From NCBI GenBank assembly GCA_016208495.1, contig JACQXX010000073.1, positions 1 through 39,745 on the forward strand: a stretch of 39,745 nt of DNA. Direction: 5' to 3'. Both the position numbers and the translations under genes were made by a program. The notes beneath the pieces are model-generated. The model was given only the letters and a program-made list of their open reading frames with translations. It was not told where the DNA came from and did no database searches. The DNA comes from Acidobacteriota bacterium (GTDB taxonomy: Bacteria > Acidobacteriota > Blastocatellia > Chloracidobacteriales > Chloracidobacteriaceae). Positions 1 through 10,000 of this stretch are shown piece after piece. Numbering within the stretch: the first letter of the stretch is position 1; the number at the start of each line of letters is the position of its first letter.

Positions 1-183
1 ACGGTGGTCACGTTTGCCAGTGGCCCATTTTCGAGTGGTGGACCAATGCTGGTCATTGGGGATACTTTGAACAACCGGATTCAGGGACGGTTTGTCCCAA
101 CCGGACAGTGGAATCTGATTGGCGCGCCAAACGGTATCGGCAGCGGTGTCGGGCAGTTCCGGGCGCCGTCAAAGATTCAGTAG
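1..183 (+). CDS. C-terminal end of a giant NHL-repeat protein (partial)
   Basis: The first 60 codons of the window are open in frame 1 and end at TAG (181-183). The peptide contains an NHL signature (GDTLNNRIQG) and ends in GSGVGQFRAPSKIQ. The two complete paralogues downstream end in GSGVGQFRSPSKVQ and GSGVGQFRGPSKIQ, so this is the tail of a third member of the same tandem family. The terminal GQFR strand matches the GQFRLPEAV strand that opens the NHL domain in the paralogues and may close the propeller. The rest of the gene lies upstream of the window, so domain content and start are unknown. Identity of the family is clear; function is not. Confidence 0.9.
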   Translation, partial: TVVTFASGPFSSGGPMLVIGDTLNNRIQGRFVPTGQWNLIGAPNGIGSGVGQFRAPSKIQ

Positions 184-209
184 CCTTTACCAGGGAAGCC
201 AGGTCTTTT

Positions 210-292
210 TTCACCACAGAGGACGCAGAGGAGCACAGAGAAAACTCAACAAGCTTGATCCTCCGTGTTCCTTCGGTGTCCTGTGTGGTGAA
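210..292. repeat. Imperfect 31-bp inverted repeat downstream of the partial NHL gene
   Basis: The arms 210-240 (TTCACCACAGAGGACGCAG...) and 261-292 (...GTCCTGTGTGGTGAA) are near reverse complements around a loop of about 20 bp. The structure lies just after the stop at 183 and could form a long RNA hairpin acting as a transcript end. The intergenic stretch 184-705 otherwise holds the duplicated block at 430-541 and the leader of the next gene; no gene was seen in it. Confidence 0.6.
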
Positions 293-429
293 TTTTTATT
301 TTTCCATCAACATATCTCATTTGTTGAATGTGTCGAAAAAGTTCAGTAGTATCTCCGACGTCTTCATCAAGACCATCCAAGCTTTATTCCACATTGCCTC
401 CAGGCCAACAGAGAAAACGCAACCCGCAG

Positions 430-541
430 TTTTTTCTGAAATATATTTCGGTTCTTACCCACTTCTCAGTGTTGACACCACAAAAGACACTGCATGCAAG
501 GTGCTGCGCAAATCGGGAATGTGATTTTTGGCCTGGGAAAA
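430..541 (+). repeat. Upstream block duplicated before both giant propeller genes (copy A)
   Basis: This block shares order and sequence with 6619-6729. Both begin TTTTTTCTGAAATAT, continue through CCACTTCTCAGT and end with a CAAATC-GGAATGTG-TTTT-GCCTG stretch. Each copy lies a few hundred bases before a giant propeller gene (165 bp before 706; 280 bp before 7009). It is either a shared regulatory region or simply part of the duplicated unit. Confidence 0.6.
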
Positions 542-705
542 CGACGTGGCAATTGATAAACCGCTTGTTGAACACATTGAGTGGTTATCCGCCATTTTCG
601 TGCTCCTCAATCTGATTTCCCCATTGATTTGCGTCCTCACCTTGATACCCGAAACTTCGTTTGTGCTCCTCCCTATTCGCACAAATGATTCAATGAGAGG
701 AATCT

Positions 706-3700
706 ATGCCGCAAATCAAAGCTCTGAACGGAACTTTCCGTACCCGCTGGGGCGTGAGTTTAATGTTGATTCTGGGACTGATGGTCCTGGCGATTTCACC
801 TGTTTCCCACTCCGAAGTCAGAAATTCGGTTTCTGAAAAACGAGGCACATTTGCTGCAAGTGCTGCTTTTACACTTGATGCGGTATCAAAAGCCGCGCTA
901 CCACTGGCTGATTCAGTCGCCGGGCAGAGTTTTATTTCGCCGACTTCGGTCAGTGCCGATGGCCGATATGTGGTGTATGTCAGCGATGCGCTCAACGTTG
1001 TGGCTGGTCAGGTAGACACCAACGGCGGGCAGGATATTTTCCTTTTTGACCGGGTAGCCGGAACGACTCAGTTGGTTAGCCGGGCGGCTGGGACCACCAC
1101 CACGACGGCTGATGCCCTTTCGGCAAACCCCTCAATCAGTGCCGATGGGCAATATATTGCCTTTGTGAGTGGCGCCACGAATTTGGTTGTTGGTCAATCC
1201 GACACCAACTTCAGTGGTGACGTTTTCGTCTTTGATCGGGTGTCAGAAACCACCCAGTTGGTGAGTCGCGTCGCTGGGACAACGACCACAACCGGGGATC
1301 GCGGGTCGGATACAGCCATGATCAGCGCTGATGGGAACTTCATTGCCTTCCGCAGTCTGTTTACCAATCTGGTAACCGGCCAAAGCGACGGCAATTTTGA
1401 CTTCGACATTTTCCTCTTCAATCGGGTAGCAGGCACTACTCAACTGGTCAGTCGGACGGCGGGTTCAGCCACCTCGACTGGGAATTTTACTTCAGATACA
1501 CCCGTGATCAGCGCCAATGGTCAATATGTGGCATTCATGAGTGTTTCAACCAATCTGGTGACGGGACAGAGCGACACCAATTTTGGTGGAGATGTTTTTG
1601 TCTTTGACCGGATAGCGGGGACTAATCAACTGGTCAGCCGAAACGCCAGTTCAGCCACCACAACCGGGGATGGCGGGTCGGATTTCCCCGTGATCAGTGG
1701 GGATGGGAATTTTATTGCCTTTCGGAGTACCGCCTCCAATCTGGTGACGGGGCAGACCGATACCAATTTTGGTTTTGATATTTTCGTCTTTGATCGGGCT
1801 GGTGGAACAAACCAGTTGGTCAGCCGGGCGGCTGGAACAACCACCACGACTGGGGATGCTGGCTCAGATACCCCGGTGGTCAGTTCAACCGGACAATTCA
1901 TTGCCTATAAAAGTGACTCCACCAATCTGGTGACAGGACAAACGGATACCAATTTCGGCTCAGATGTTTTTGTGTTTGACCGGACGGGTGGAACAACCAC
2001 CCTGGTCAGTCGGGTTGGAAGTTCGAGTACGGCAACCGGGGATGGGGCATCGGATACGCCTGGTATCAGTAGCGACGGGAATTTCATTTCGTTTCAAAGT
2101 ACGGCCACCAATCTGGTGACCGGTGTCACGGATACCAATGCAACCAATGACGTGTTTGTGTTTAATCGAACTGGCGGCACCTCACAGTTGGCCAGTCGTG
2201 ATTCGGGGTCAAGTACCACCACGGCCAACAACTTCTCATTGTCTCCGGTGATCAGTAGCGATGGGAACTTTATTGCGTTTTCGAGCAGTGCCACCAATCT
2301 GGTGGCCGGAAGTCCTGATTTATCGAATTTTGACATCTTTGAATTTAATCGGGGTGCGGGAACCTCGGTGCTGGTCTCATTCCACGCGGCAGGTTTGCCC
2401 AATGTCACCGCAACTGACGACAGCACCCTCGCCACAGTCAATTCAATCAGCGATGATGGGCGCTATGTGGTGTTTACCAGCACGGCCACCAATCTGGTAC
2501 CTGGCCAGATAGATACCAATACCGCCGAAGATATTTTTGTCTATGATCGCGTGGCGGACACGACCCAGTTGGTCAGTCGGGCGGCTGGTACCACCACCAC
2601 GGCGGCCAACTTCTTTTCGGCGTTACCAGTGATCAGTGCCAACGGAAATTACATTGCGTACCAGAGCCGGGCCACGAATCTGGTCACCGGGCAGACCGAT
2701 ACCAATAATGGAACTGATATTTTCCTCTTTGACCGGGTGGCGGGCACCACTCGATTGATCAGCGGGAATGGAAATTCAACCACCATGACCGGGAGTTCGC
2801 TTTCGTCAAATCCAGAAATCAGCGGCGACGGGAACTTCATTACCTATCTGAGTTTTTCCACCAACCTGGTGACCGGGCAAAGCGACAGCAATTTCAATTC
2901 GGACGTTTTTGTCTTTGATCGGGTCGGTGACACCAATCAATTGGTCAGCCGTCAGATTGGCATGACCACAACCACGTCGGATGGAGGTTCCGCGTTGCCA
3001 ACGATCAGTGGCAATGGTCAATATATTGCGTTCCATAGTTCGTCCACCAATCTGGTGACCGGGCAGAACGATACCAACAACAATAACGACGTCTTTGTGT
3101 TTGATCGGGTTGGGGGCACGATGCAACTGGTCAGTGGCGCTGGTGGTTCGAGCACCACCACCGGAAATGCCCAATCAGAATTTCCGGTGATTAGCACTGA
3201 CGGTGGGTTTATTACGTATCGAAGCCTCGGCACTGACATCATCACTGGTTTGACAGATACCAATTCGACTTTTGATATGTTTGTCTTTAACCGAACGGGC
3301 GGTACCACTCAGTTGGTCAGCCGCACTGGTAGTTCAGCGACGACAACGGCGAATGGGTTTTCATTTGGTCCACAGATTACGGCCAACGGCGGGTATATTG
3401 TCTTTCAAAGTACCGCGACCGATGTGGTCACAGGCCAAACGGATACCAACAGCAACACCGATATCTTTGTGTTTGATCGGGTGGGCGGTACAAACCAGCT
3501 TGTCAGTCGAACCGCCGGCTCAGCCACGACCACCGGGGATGGCGTTTCAGATTCTCCGGTCATCAGTGACAGCGGGCAATTGATTGCCTTTCGAAGTGAA
3601 GCCACGAATCTGGTGGCTGGCCAAACAGATACCAACGCGATGGGTGATGTTTTTGTCTTTGATCGAATGACACCTGAAATGATGTTGCTCAGCGGAGCCG

Positions 3701-6327
3701 GCGGATCCACGACTACCACCGGAAATGGGGCTTCATCCGCGCCGGCGATGAATACCAACGGGGTCTATATTGGATTCAATAGCCTCGCCAGTAATTTGAT
3801 CGCCAATGATTTTAATGCCAACGGCGATGTGTTTCTGGCTGCGTTCCCCCAACCCATCACGGCGACAATCAGCGGCGGCGGCGCGATTTGTAGCGGTGCA
3901 AATGCGACGGTTACAGCCACAATTACAGGTGGAACGCCGCCCTACACGGTGACGCTGACCAATGGCGGTGGTACCGAGACGGGTCCAAGTCCATTGATGT
4001 TTACGGTCTCCCCAGGTGCCGACACGACCTATGAGTTGCAATCAGGAATGGATGCGAATGGAATGCCAATTGCGGGGAGCGGAAGTGCCCAGGTGACTGT
4101 AACCCCGGTGGCCACAGTCAACGCCGGCCCTGATCAAACCGTCTGCACCACTGACCTGCCAGTGACCCTGGCGGGAATGATTGGTGGAAGTGCCACCACG
4201 GGAACGTGGAGCGGCGGCGCCGGCACCTTCTCGCCAAATGCCACCACGTTAAATGCCACCTACACACCGACCGCTGGTGAAATTGCGGCTGGAACCGTGA
4301 CCTTAACCCTGACCACGAGCGGTTCAGGGGGAGCCTGTTCGGTTGCAACCGACACGGTGACAATCACTATTTCAGTGTGTGCCACGATCAGTGGCGGCGG
4401 CACGATTTGTAGCGGCGAGAATGCGACGGTTACAGCCACAATTACAGGTGGAACCCCACCGTACACGGTGACGCTGACCAATGGCGGTGGTACCGAGACG
4501 GGTCCAAGTCCGTTGATGTTTACGGTCTCTCCAGGCGTGGACACGACCTATGCCCTGCAATCGGGAATGGACGCAAATGGAAGGCCGATCACGGGGAGCG
4601 GAAGCGCCCAGGTAACGGTTACCCCGGTGGCCACGGTCAACGCGGGTCCTGACCAAAGCGTCTGCACCACTGACCTGCCGGTGACCCTGGCGGGAATGAT
4701 CGGTGGGAGTGCCACCACGGGAACCTGGAGTGGCGGCGGCGGTACTTTCTCGCCAAATGCCACCACGTTAAATGCCACCTACACGCCGACGGCGGGTGAG
4801 ATTTCAGCCGGGTCGGTGACTCTGACGCTGACCACAAGCGGTTCAGGGGGATCATGTTCGGTGGCAAGCGACACGGTGACGATCACCATTTCAGCGTGTG
4901 CCACGATCAGTGGCGGGGGAACGCTCTGCGACGGCGGCGGTGGCCGAAATCCAGTGGTCATGGTCACCATTACCGGGGGAACACCGCCCTACACGGTGAC
5001 TTTGACCAATGGCGGGGGAACCCAAACCGGCGCCAGTCCCTTGCTGTTTAATGTATCTCCGGCAAGCACCACGACCTATATGTTTCAGTCGGGGATGGAT
5101 TCGACCGGAATGCCAATCACCGCTGAGGGAAGTGCGGTGGTGACGGTTTTGACGGCGGGAACCTCCGATGCCGGGCCGGATCAATCGGTGTGTGAAAGCA
5201 GTGGGAGCGTGACGCTGGCGGGTGTCATCGGCGGCGGCGCGACCACCGGTACCTGGAGCGGAGGCGCCGGCACGTTTTCACCCAACGCCACGACGCTCAA
5301 CGCGACCTACACGCCGACAGCAGGAGAACTTGCGGCAGGAACCGTGACCTTGACGCTGACCACGAGTGGTGGGGGCGGGGATTGTTCGGTTGCCAGCGAC
5401 ACGGTGACGATTACCTTCCTGGACTGTGATCCAGCCAGTGTGTTGATGGTGGCGGACACAACCAATAACCGGGTGCAACGCTTTGACGGTACTGCCTGGA
5501 GCGTCATTGGCGTTGGAACGGTTGGTTCCGGCAATGGTCAGTTCCGACTTCCGGAAGCGGTCGCTTTTGATACCGCCGGTCGAATCTATGTGGCCGACAC
5601 CGGCAACAACCGAATTCAATGGTCAACGGATGCGGGAGTGAGTTGGGCGGATTTTGCCACATCGGGTTCGGCAACGAATCAGGTGCAGGGGCCGCAAGGA
5701 TTGACGCTCGACAGCACCGGGAATTTGTATGTTTCGGATACTGGAAATCGTCGGGTGCTGCGGTTCGATACCGGGGTGCCGGGCACTGGGGTGGTGATTG
5801 CCAGTACTGGCACCACGGGCGGCCAGGTGATGAGCCCACGCGGGTTAGTCATTGATGATACCTTCCGGTTGTTTGTGGCCGATGAAGGGAACAGTAAAAT
5901 CATGCGCATTCCCAATGCCAACACCGTGACGACGCCGGCCAGCGGATCAATTGTTGCCGGCTCGGGAACGGGGTTGAATAAAGTGCAAAATCCACAGGGC
6001 GTAGCAATTGGCCCAACCGGAACCCTCTATGTTGCCGACACGGGCAATTCGCGAATCCTGGCGTGGCTCAATGCCAACCCGGCCACCGGCGTTGCGCTGG
6101 CCACAACTGGTACCCTGCTGGGGAAAGTCAACAACGCGGAAGGTATTGTGGTCAAAAGCTTTACCGTTGGACCATTTGCCGGAACCACGGTGCTGGTCGT
6201 GAGCGACACCGGAAATAACCGAATTCAGGGGAAAGAATTGCCGACCGGAGGTTGGTCGTTGATTGGTTCTCCCAACAACATCGGAAGTGGCGTCGGCCAG
6301 TTCCGGAGCCCATCGAAAGTGCAGTAA
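706..6327 (+). CDS. Giant exported protein: 16 PD40/TolB-like units, three PKD/Ig-like modules, NHL propeller
   Basis: This is an 1873-residue protein. The start ATG has AGAGGAA just upstream and is followed by a signal peptide (basic residues, then a hydrophobic stretch near 17-33 ending around SHS). Residues about 77-1046 hold sixteen units of about 62 residues of the form ISADGxYIAFxSxATNLVTG, DTNxxxDVFVFDR, TTQLVSR, as in TolB/PD40 propeller blades. The DTNxxxD stretch could bind a metal (inference). Units 8 and 16 are degenerate, suggesting two eight-bladed propellers. Three modules of about 173 residues follow (about 1052-1572), each with TITGGTPPYTV, an AGPDQ(T/S)VC motif and TGTWSGG, as in PKD/Ig-like adhesion domains. 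Residues about 1574-1873 carry six NHL motifs (VADTGNNRIQ). It is probably a cell-surface or secreted recognition or structural protein; no catalytic site was seen. The next gene is a paralogue. Confidence 0.9.
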   Translation: MPQIKALNGTFRTRWGVSLMLILGLMVLAISPVSHSEVRNSVSEKRGTFAASAAFTLDAVSKAALPLADSVAGQSFISPTSVSADGRYVVYVSDALNVVAGQVDTNGGQDIFLFDRVAGTTQLVSRAAGTTTTTADALSANPSISADGQYIAFVSGATNLVVGQSDTNFSGDVFVFDRVSETTQLVSRVAGTTTTTGDRGSDTAMISADGNFIAFRSLFTNLVTGQSDGNFDFDIFLFNRVAGTTQLVSRTAGSATSTGNFTSDTPVISANGQYVAFMSVSTNLVTGQSDTNFGGDVFVFDRIAGTNQLVSRNASSATTTGDGGSDFPVISGDGNFIAFRSTASNLVTGQTDTNFGFDIFVFDRAGGTNQLVSRAAGTTTTTGDAGSDTPVVSSTGQFIAYKSDSTNLVTGQTDTNFGSDVFVFDRTGGTTTLVSRVGSSSTATGDGASDTPGISSDGNFISFQSTATNLVTGVTDTNATNDVFVFNRTGGTSQLASRDSGSSTTTANNFSLSPVISSDGNFIAFSSSATNLVAGSPDLSNFDIFEFNRGAGTSVLVSFHAAGLPNVTATDDSTLATVNSISDDGRYVVFTSTATNLVPGQIDTNTAEDIFVYDRVADTTQLVSRAAGTTTTAANFFSALPVISANGNYIAYQSRATNLVTGQTDTNNGTDIFLFDRVAGTTRLISGNGNSTTMTGSSLSSNPEISGDGNFITYLSFSTNLVTGQSDSNFNSDVFVFDRVGDTNQLVSRQIGMTTTTSDGGSALPTISGNGQYIAFHSSSTNLVTGQNDTNNNNDVFVFDRVGGTMQLVSGAGGSSTTTGNAQSEFPVISTDGGFITYRSLGTDIITGLTDTNSTFDMFVFNRTGGTTQLVSRTGSSATTTANGFSFGPQITANGGYIVFQSTATDVVTGQTDTNSNTDIFVFDRVGGTNQLVSRTAGSATTTGDGVSDSPVISDSGQLIAFRSEATNLVAGQTDTNAMGDVFVFDRMTPEMMLLSGAGGSTTTTGNGASSAPAMNTNGVYIGFNSLASNLIANDFNANGDVFLAAFPQPITATISGGGAICSGANATVTATITGGTPPYTVTLTNGGGTETGPSPLMFTVSPGADTTYELQSGMDANGMPIAGSGSAQVTVTPVATVNAGPDQTVCTTDLPVTLAGMIGGSATTGTWSGGAGTFSPNATTLNATYTPTAGEIAAGTVTLTLTTSGSGGACSVATDTVTITISVCATISGGGTICSGENATVTATITGGTPPYTVTLTNGGGTETGPSPLMFTVSPGVDTTYALQSGMDANGRPITGSGSAQVTVTPVATVNAGPDQSVCTTDLPVTLAGMIGGSATTGTWSGGGGTFSPNATTLNATYTPTAGEISAGSVTLTLTTSGSGGSCSVASDTVTITISACATISGGGTLCDGGGGRNPVVMVTITGGTPPYTVTLTNGGGTQTGASPLLFNVSPASTTTYMFQSGMDSTGMPITAEGSAVVTVLTAGTSDAGPDQSVCESSGSVTLAGVIGGGATTGTWSGGAGTFSPNATTLNATYTPTAGELAAGTVTLTLTTSGGGGDCSVASDTVTITFLDCDPASVLMVADTTNNRVQRFDGTAWSVIGVGTVGSGNGQFRLPEAVAFDTAGRIYVADTGNNRIQWSTDAGVSWADFATSGSATNQVQGPQGLTLDSTGNLYVSDTGNRRVLRFDTGVPGTGVVIASTGTTGGQVMSPRGLVIDDTFRLFVADEGNSKIMRIPNANTVTTPASGSIVAGSGTGLNKVQNPQGVAIGPTGTLYVADTGNSRILAWLNANPATGVALATTGTLLGKVNNAEGIVVKSFTVGPFAGTTVLVVSDTGNNRIQGKELPTGGWSLIGSPNNIGSGVGQFRSPSKVQ
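3861..5426 (+). repeat. Three tandem ~520-bp PKD/Ig-like modules within the CDS
   Basis: The module starts are near 3861, 4381 and 4900. Modules 1 and 2 are nearly identical in DNA over long stretches, for example around the TGGAAC-CC-CC-TACACGGTGACG segment. Module 3 is more diverged and instead matches the single module of the downstream paralogue (10156-10680). This looks like recent internal amplification of module 1/2. Confidence 0.85.
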
Positions 6328-6337
6328 AGCCAGGTTA

Positions 6338-6401
6338 GGGCTGAAAATTCTCGAGCTGAAGACGACGGGCTTGGAGTTGAATTGCCCGAGTTCTTCAGCC
6401 C
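6338..6401. repeat. Inverted repeat with GGGCTGAA/TTCAGCCC ends
   Basis: GGGCTGAAAATTCTCG (6338-6353) is matched by CGAGTTCTTCAGCCC (6387-6401) in opposite orientation. It lies 11 bp after the stop of the giant gene. Its ends resemble the GGGCTNA heptamers seen at 26727-26846, but it has only one unit per arm. Confidence 0.45.
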
Positions 6402-6453
6402 GAAGTTTTCATCCCAAGCATGCGGTACGGATAAAACCCTATCCAGGCATTCC

Positions 6454-6487
6454 AGCCCTACTTGCTCAAGCAGGTGGGGCTTTTTTA
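6454..6487 (+). terminator. Rho-independent terminator after the giant propeller gene
   Basis: AGCCCTACTTGCT and AGCAGGTGGGGCT form a 13-bp stem (allowing G-U pairs) with a 2-base loop, followed by TTTTTTATTT. It is 127 bp after the stop at 6327. It would separate transcription of the two tandem paralogues. The rest of 6328-7008 holds the inverted repeat at 6338, the duplicated block at 6619 and a 9-bp repeat at 6794; no gene was seen. Confidence 0.8.
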
Positions 6488-6618
6488 TTTCAAAAACACC
6501 TTTGGTTTATATGTATAAGTCATTAAATGATTTAAGAAAATGGATTTAACTGATTGCAAGTGGAAAATCCATCTAACTCTCAGTTGTGAATAAATCGAAG
6601 ATAAAAAGCAAGAATTAA

Positions 6619-6729
6619 TTTTTTCTGAAATATTTTTCAACGCTCAACCACTTCTCAGTAATGGTACCAGAAAAAAGTGAATGGAAGTTGCCGCTCAAAT
6701 CAGAAATGTGGATTTTGAGCCTGAGGAAA
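6619..6729 (+). repeat. Upstream block duplicated before both giant propeller genes (copy B)
   Basis: This is the counterpart of 430-541, sharing TTTTTTCTGAAATAT, CCACTTCTCAGT and the CAAATC-GAAATGTG-TTTTGAGCCTG tail. Both giant genes also share the leader-proximal GAGGAATCT ATGCCGCAA, so the duplication included upstream DNA and not only coding sequence. Confidence 0.6.
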
Positions 6730-6793
6730 TCAACCGATTAAGTACCTTGTCATAAGTTTCCTGAAATATTGGATTTGGTAAGTGTTTGATTTT

Positions 6794-6820
6794 TTTCGTG
6801 TATTTCGTGTGTTTCGTGGT
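6794..6820 (+). repeat. Three 9-bp direct units (TTTCGTGTA type)
   Basis: TTTCGTGTA, TTTCGTGTG and TTTCGTGGT follow each other directly. A closely related array, TTCCGTGTA twice then TTCCGTGGT, is at 35749-35775. Both end in the GTGGT variant. It is a second, 9-bp class of intergenic micro-repeat. Confidence 0.75.
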
Positions 6821-7008
6821 TAAAAATGTCTGGAAATTTTCGGTAAGGTACTTAAAAGAGAAAGTTACAAACAAAATTGGTGAGCACCCACCACTTTTCT
6901 CCCCTCAGTTTGTCTGCACCTCTGATGTGTACTCAACTTTCGAATGTCCACAACCTCGTTGGTGCGATTCCATATGTTTGGTACCAACAATTTTAGTATG
7001 AGGAATCT

Positions 7009-10000
7009 ATGCCGCAATTAAAAACATTCAACAACACTTTCCGCACAGGTTGGAGTGTGAGTTTCATCATTGTCCTGGAATTGTTGATTCTGGCCCTTGT
7101 GCCGGTTTCCCAATCAAAAACTAGAAATTTGGAGAAAGGGCGAAGTGCGGTGGCCCCAAATGCCACCGTGACTGTCGAAGGTATATCGCTGGCTGTCCCA
7201 CCTTTTCCCGATTCAGCTACTGGAAATAGTTTTATTGGGCTGAATGCCTTTAGCTCAGATGGGCGGTATGTGGCCTATACCAGCGGCGCCGGCAATCTGG
7301 TGACTGGGCAGATTGATACGAACAACGACAGTGATGTCTTTGTCTTTGATCGCCAGACGGGAACCAGCGAAATCGTGAGTCGGGCCGCCGGGACGACCAC
7401 AACCACCGGAAACGTGGGTTCAGCTTCACCAGTGATCAGCGCCGATGGGAGATTCGTTGCCTATGAAAGCACCGCCACCAATCTGGTGGCGGGACAGGTT
7501 GATTCGAGTGGCAAGGATATTTTTGTTTTTGATCGTCAGACCGGCACCACTGAGCTGGTAAATCGGGCGGCTGGGACGAGCACCACGACCGGGAATAATA
7601 GTGCCGATACACCAGCGATCAGCGCTGATGGGCGATACATTGCCTTTCGAAGCGGTGCGACCAATCTGGTGATAGGCCAAACCGATACCAACAACGCCAA
7701 CGATGTCTTTATCTTTGATCGCCAGACAGGAATAACCCAGTTGGTCAGCCGGGCTGCCGCAGTGAGCACGACGACTGCCAATGGGGTTTCAGAAGCTCCA
7801 GCCATCAACGGCGATGGACAATTCGTTGTGTTTCGAAGCCAGGCAACCAATCTGGTGACGGGCCAAACTGATACCAATTCCGCTTTTGATAGTTTTGTCT
7901 TTGACCGTCAGACCGGAACTGTTGCCCTGGTCAGTCGGGCGGTTGGAACGACCACAACGACTGGGAATCAATTTTCACAATCAGCAGTGATCAGTGCCGA
8001 TGGGAGATACATTGTGCATCGAAGCCGGGCGACCAATCTGGTGGCTGGGCAGGTTGATATTGCGTCCACGGACGACCTTTTTGTTTTTGACCGCCAGGCA
8101 GGCACCACTGAACTGGTCACTCGGGCGGCTGGGACGAGCACCACGACTGGAAATGCCTCTTCGACTTTACCAGTGGTTAGCTCCGACGGGAGATACATTG
8201 CCTATCAAAGCCTGGCGACCAATCTCGTCACGAGTTTGACGGATTCGAATTCCAACTTTGACATCTTTATTTTTGACCGCCAGACAGGCACCACCGAGCT
8301 GGTTAGTCGCGTGGCTGGGACGAGTACCGTGACTGCTAACACCAGTTCAGAAAACGCCGTGGTCAGTGCTGATGGGCGATATATTGCCTTTCGAAGTGGT
8401 GCGACCAATCTGGTAACAGGTCAAACTGATTCCAATAGTGGCAATGATGTCTTCGTCTTTGATCGCCAAACAGGCACCACCCAGTTGGTCAGCCGGGCCG
8501 CTGGAATAAGCACGACGACCGCAAATGGAGTTTCAGATTCCCTTGCGATTAGTGCTAATGGGCAATACATTGGGATTGGAAGCCTGGCTACGGATCTGGT
8601 ATCAGGGATTTTTGATCTTGGAAATCCAGATGTCTTTTTGTTTGATCGAACAGCCGGGACAAACAGCCTCATCACCCTCCACTTTCCAGGGGGAATACCT
8701 CAAACCGGATCAAATACCAGTGGGCTTACCAACTTGAATTTAATCAGTGGTGATGGGAGATATGTCACGTTTCGAAGCAGTGCCGTCAATTTAGTGACAG
8801 GCCAGATCGATACCAACACCATGAATGATATCTTCGTTTTTGATCGGCAAACGGGCACCGCTGAAATTGTCAGTCGGGCTGCCGGACTGAGTACCACGAC
8901 GGCAAACAATCTCTCAGATCTCGCGATGATGAGTGCCGATGGGAGATACATTGCGATTCGAAGCCGGGCGACAAATCTGGTGACGGGCCAAACTGACGCC
9001 AACAACAATAATGATATCTTTGTCTTTGATCGCTTGACTGGAACGAACGAACTCGTCAGCCGGGCGGCTGGAACAACCACCACGACTGCGAACAACAGCT
9101 CAGATACACCGGTGATCAGTGCTGATGGGCGATACATTGTCTTTCGAAGCGGTGCGACCAATCTGGTGACAGGCCAAACCGATACCAACAACGCCAACGA
9201 TGTCTTTATCTTTGATCGTCAGACCGGAACGACGGAACTGGTCAGTCGAGCGGCTGGAACAACGACGACGACTGGGAGCGCTCTTTCAGAATCCCCTGTC
9301 ATCAGTGCTGATGGGCAATACATTGCTTTTCGGAGTTCAGCCATCAATCTGGTGACTGGCCAAACCGATACCAACAACAACCCTGATGTATTTGTCTTTG
9401 ATCGCCAGGCCGGAACGACAGAGTTAGTCAGCCGGGCGGCTGGAACGACCACCACGACCGGGAGTGCAATCGCCGAATCACCCGTGATCAGTGCCGATGG
9501 GCGGTACATTGCGTTTCGGAGTGGTGCCAACAATCTAGTACCGGGCCAAACTGATACCAACTCCGCTTTTGATATCTTTGTTTTTGATCGCCAGACAGGA
9601 ACAACGGAACTGGTCAGTCGGGCTGCCGGGACCACCACTACAACTGGGGTCTTTTTTTCTGATTCACCAACGATCAATGCTGATGGACGGTACATTGCGT
9701 TTCGAAGTCTGGCGAATAATCTGGTGATAGGCCAAATTGATACCAACGACGCCATTGATGTTTTTGTCTTTGACCGCCAGACCGGAACCACCGAACTGGT
9801 CAGTCGGGCTGTTGGGACGAGTATCACAACTGGGAATGGCCTTTCAGAAGTGCCGATGATCAGTGCTGATGGACAGGTGATTGCGTTTCAAAGTAGTGCC
9901 ACGAATCTGGTAGCGGGCCAAACTGATACCAAGGCTCTAAGTGATGTTTTTGTATTGAATCGAACCAATCAAGAAATTATCCTGGTGAGTGGGGCCGCTG

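Noticed and set aside
9219-9827. 202-codon minus-strand ORF in the second giant gene
   Set aside because: It is a repetitive shadow of the propeller units; similar shadows recur across both giant genes.
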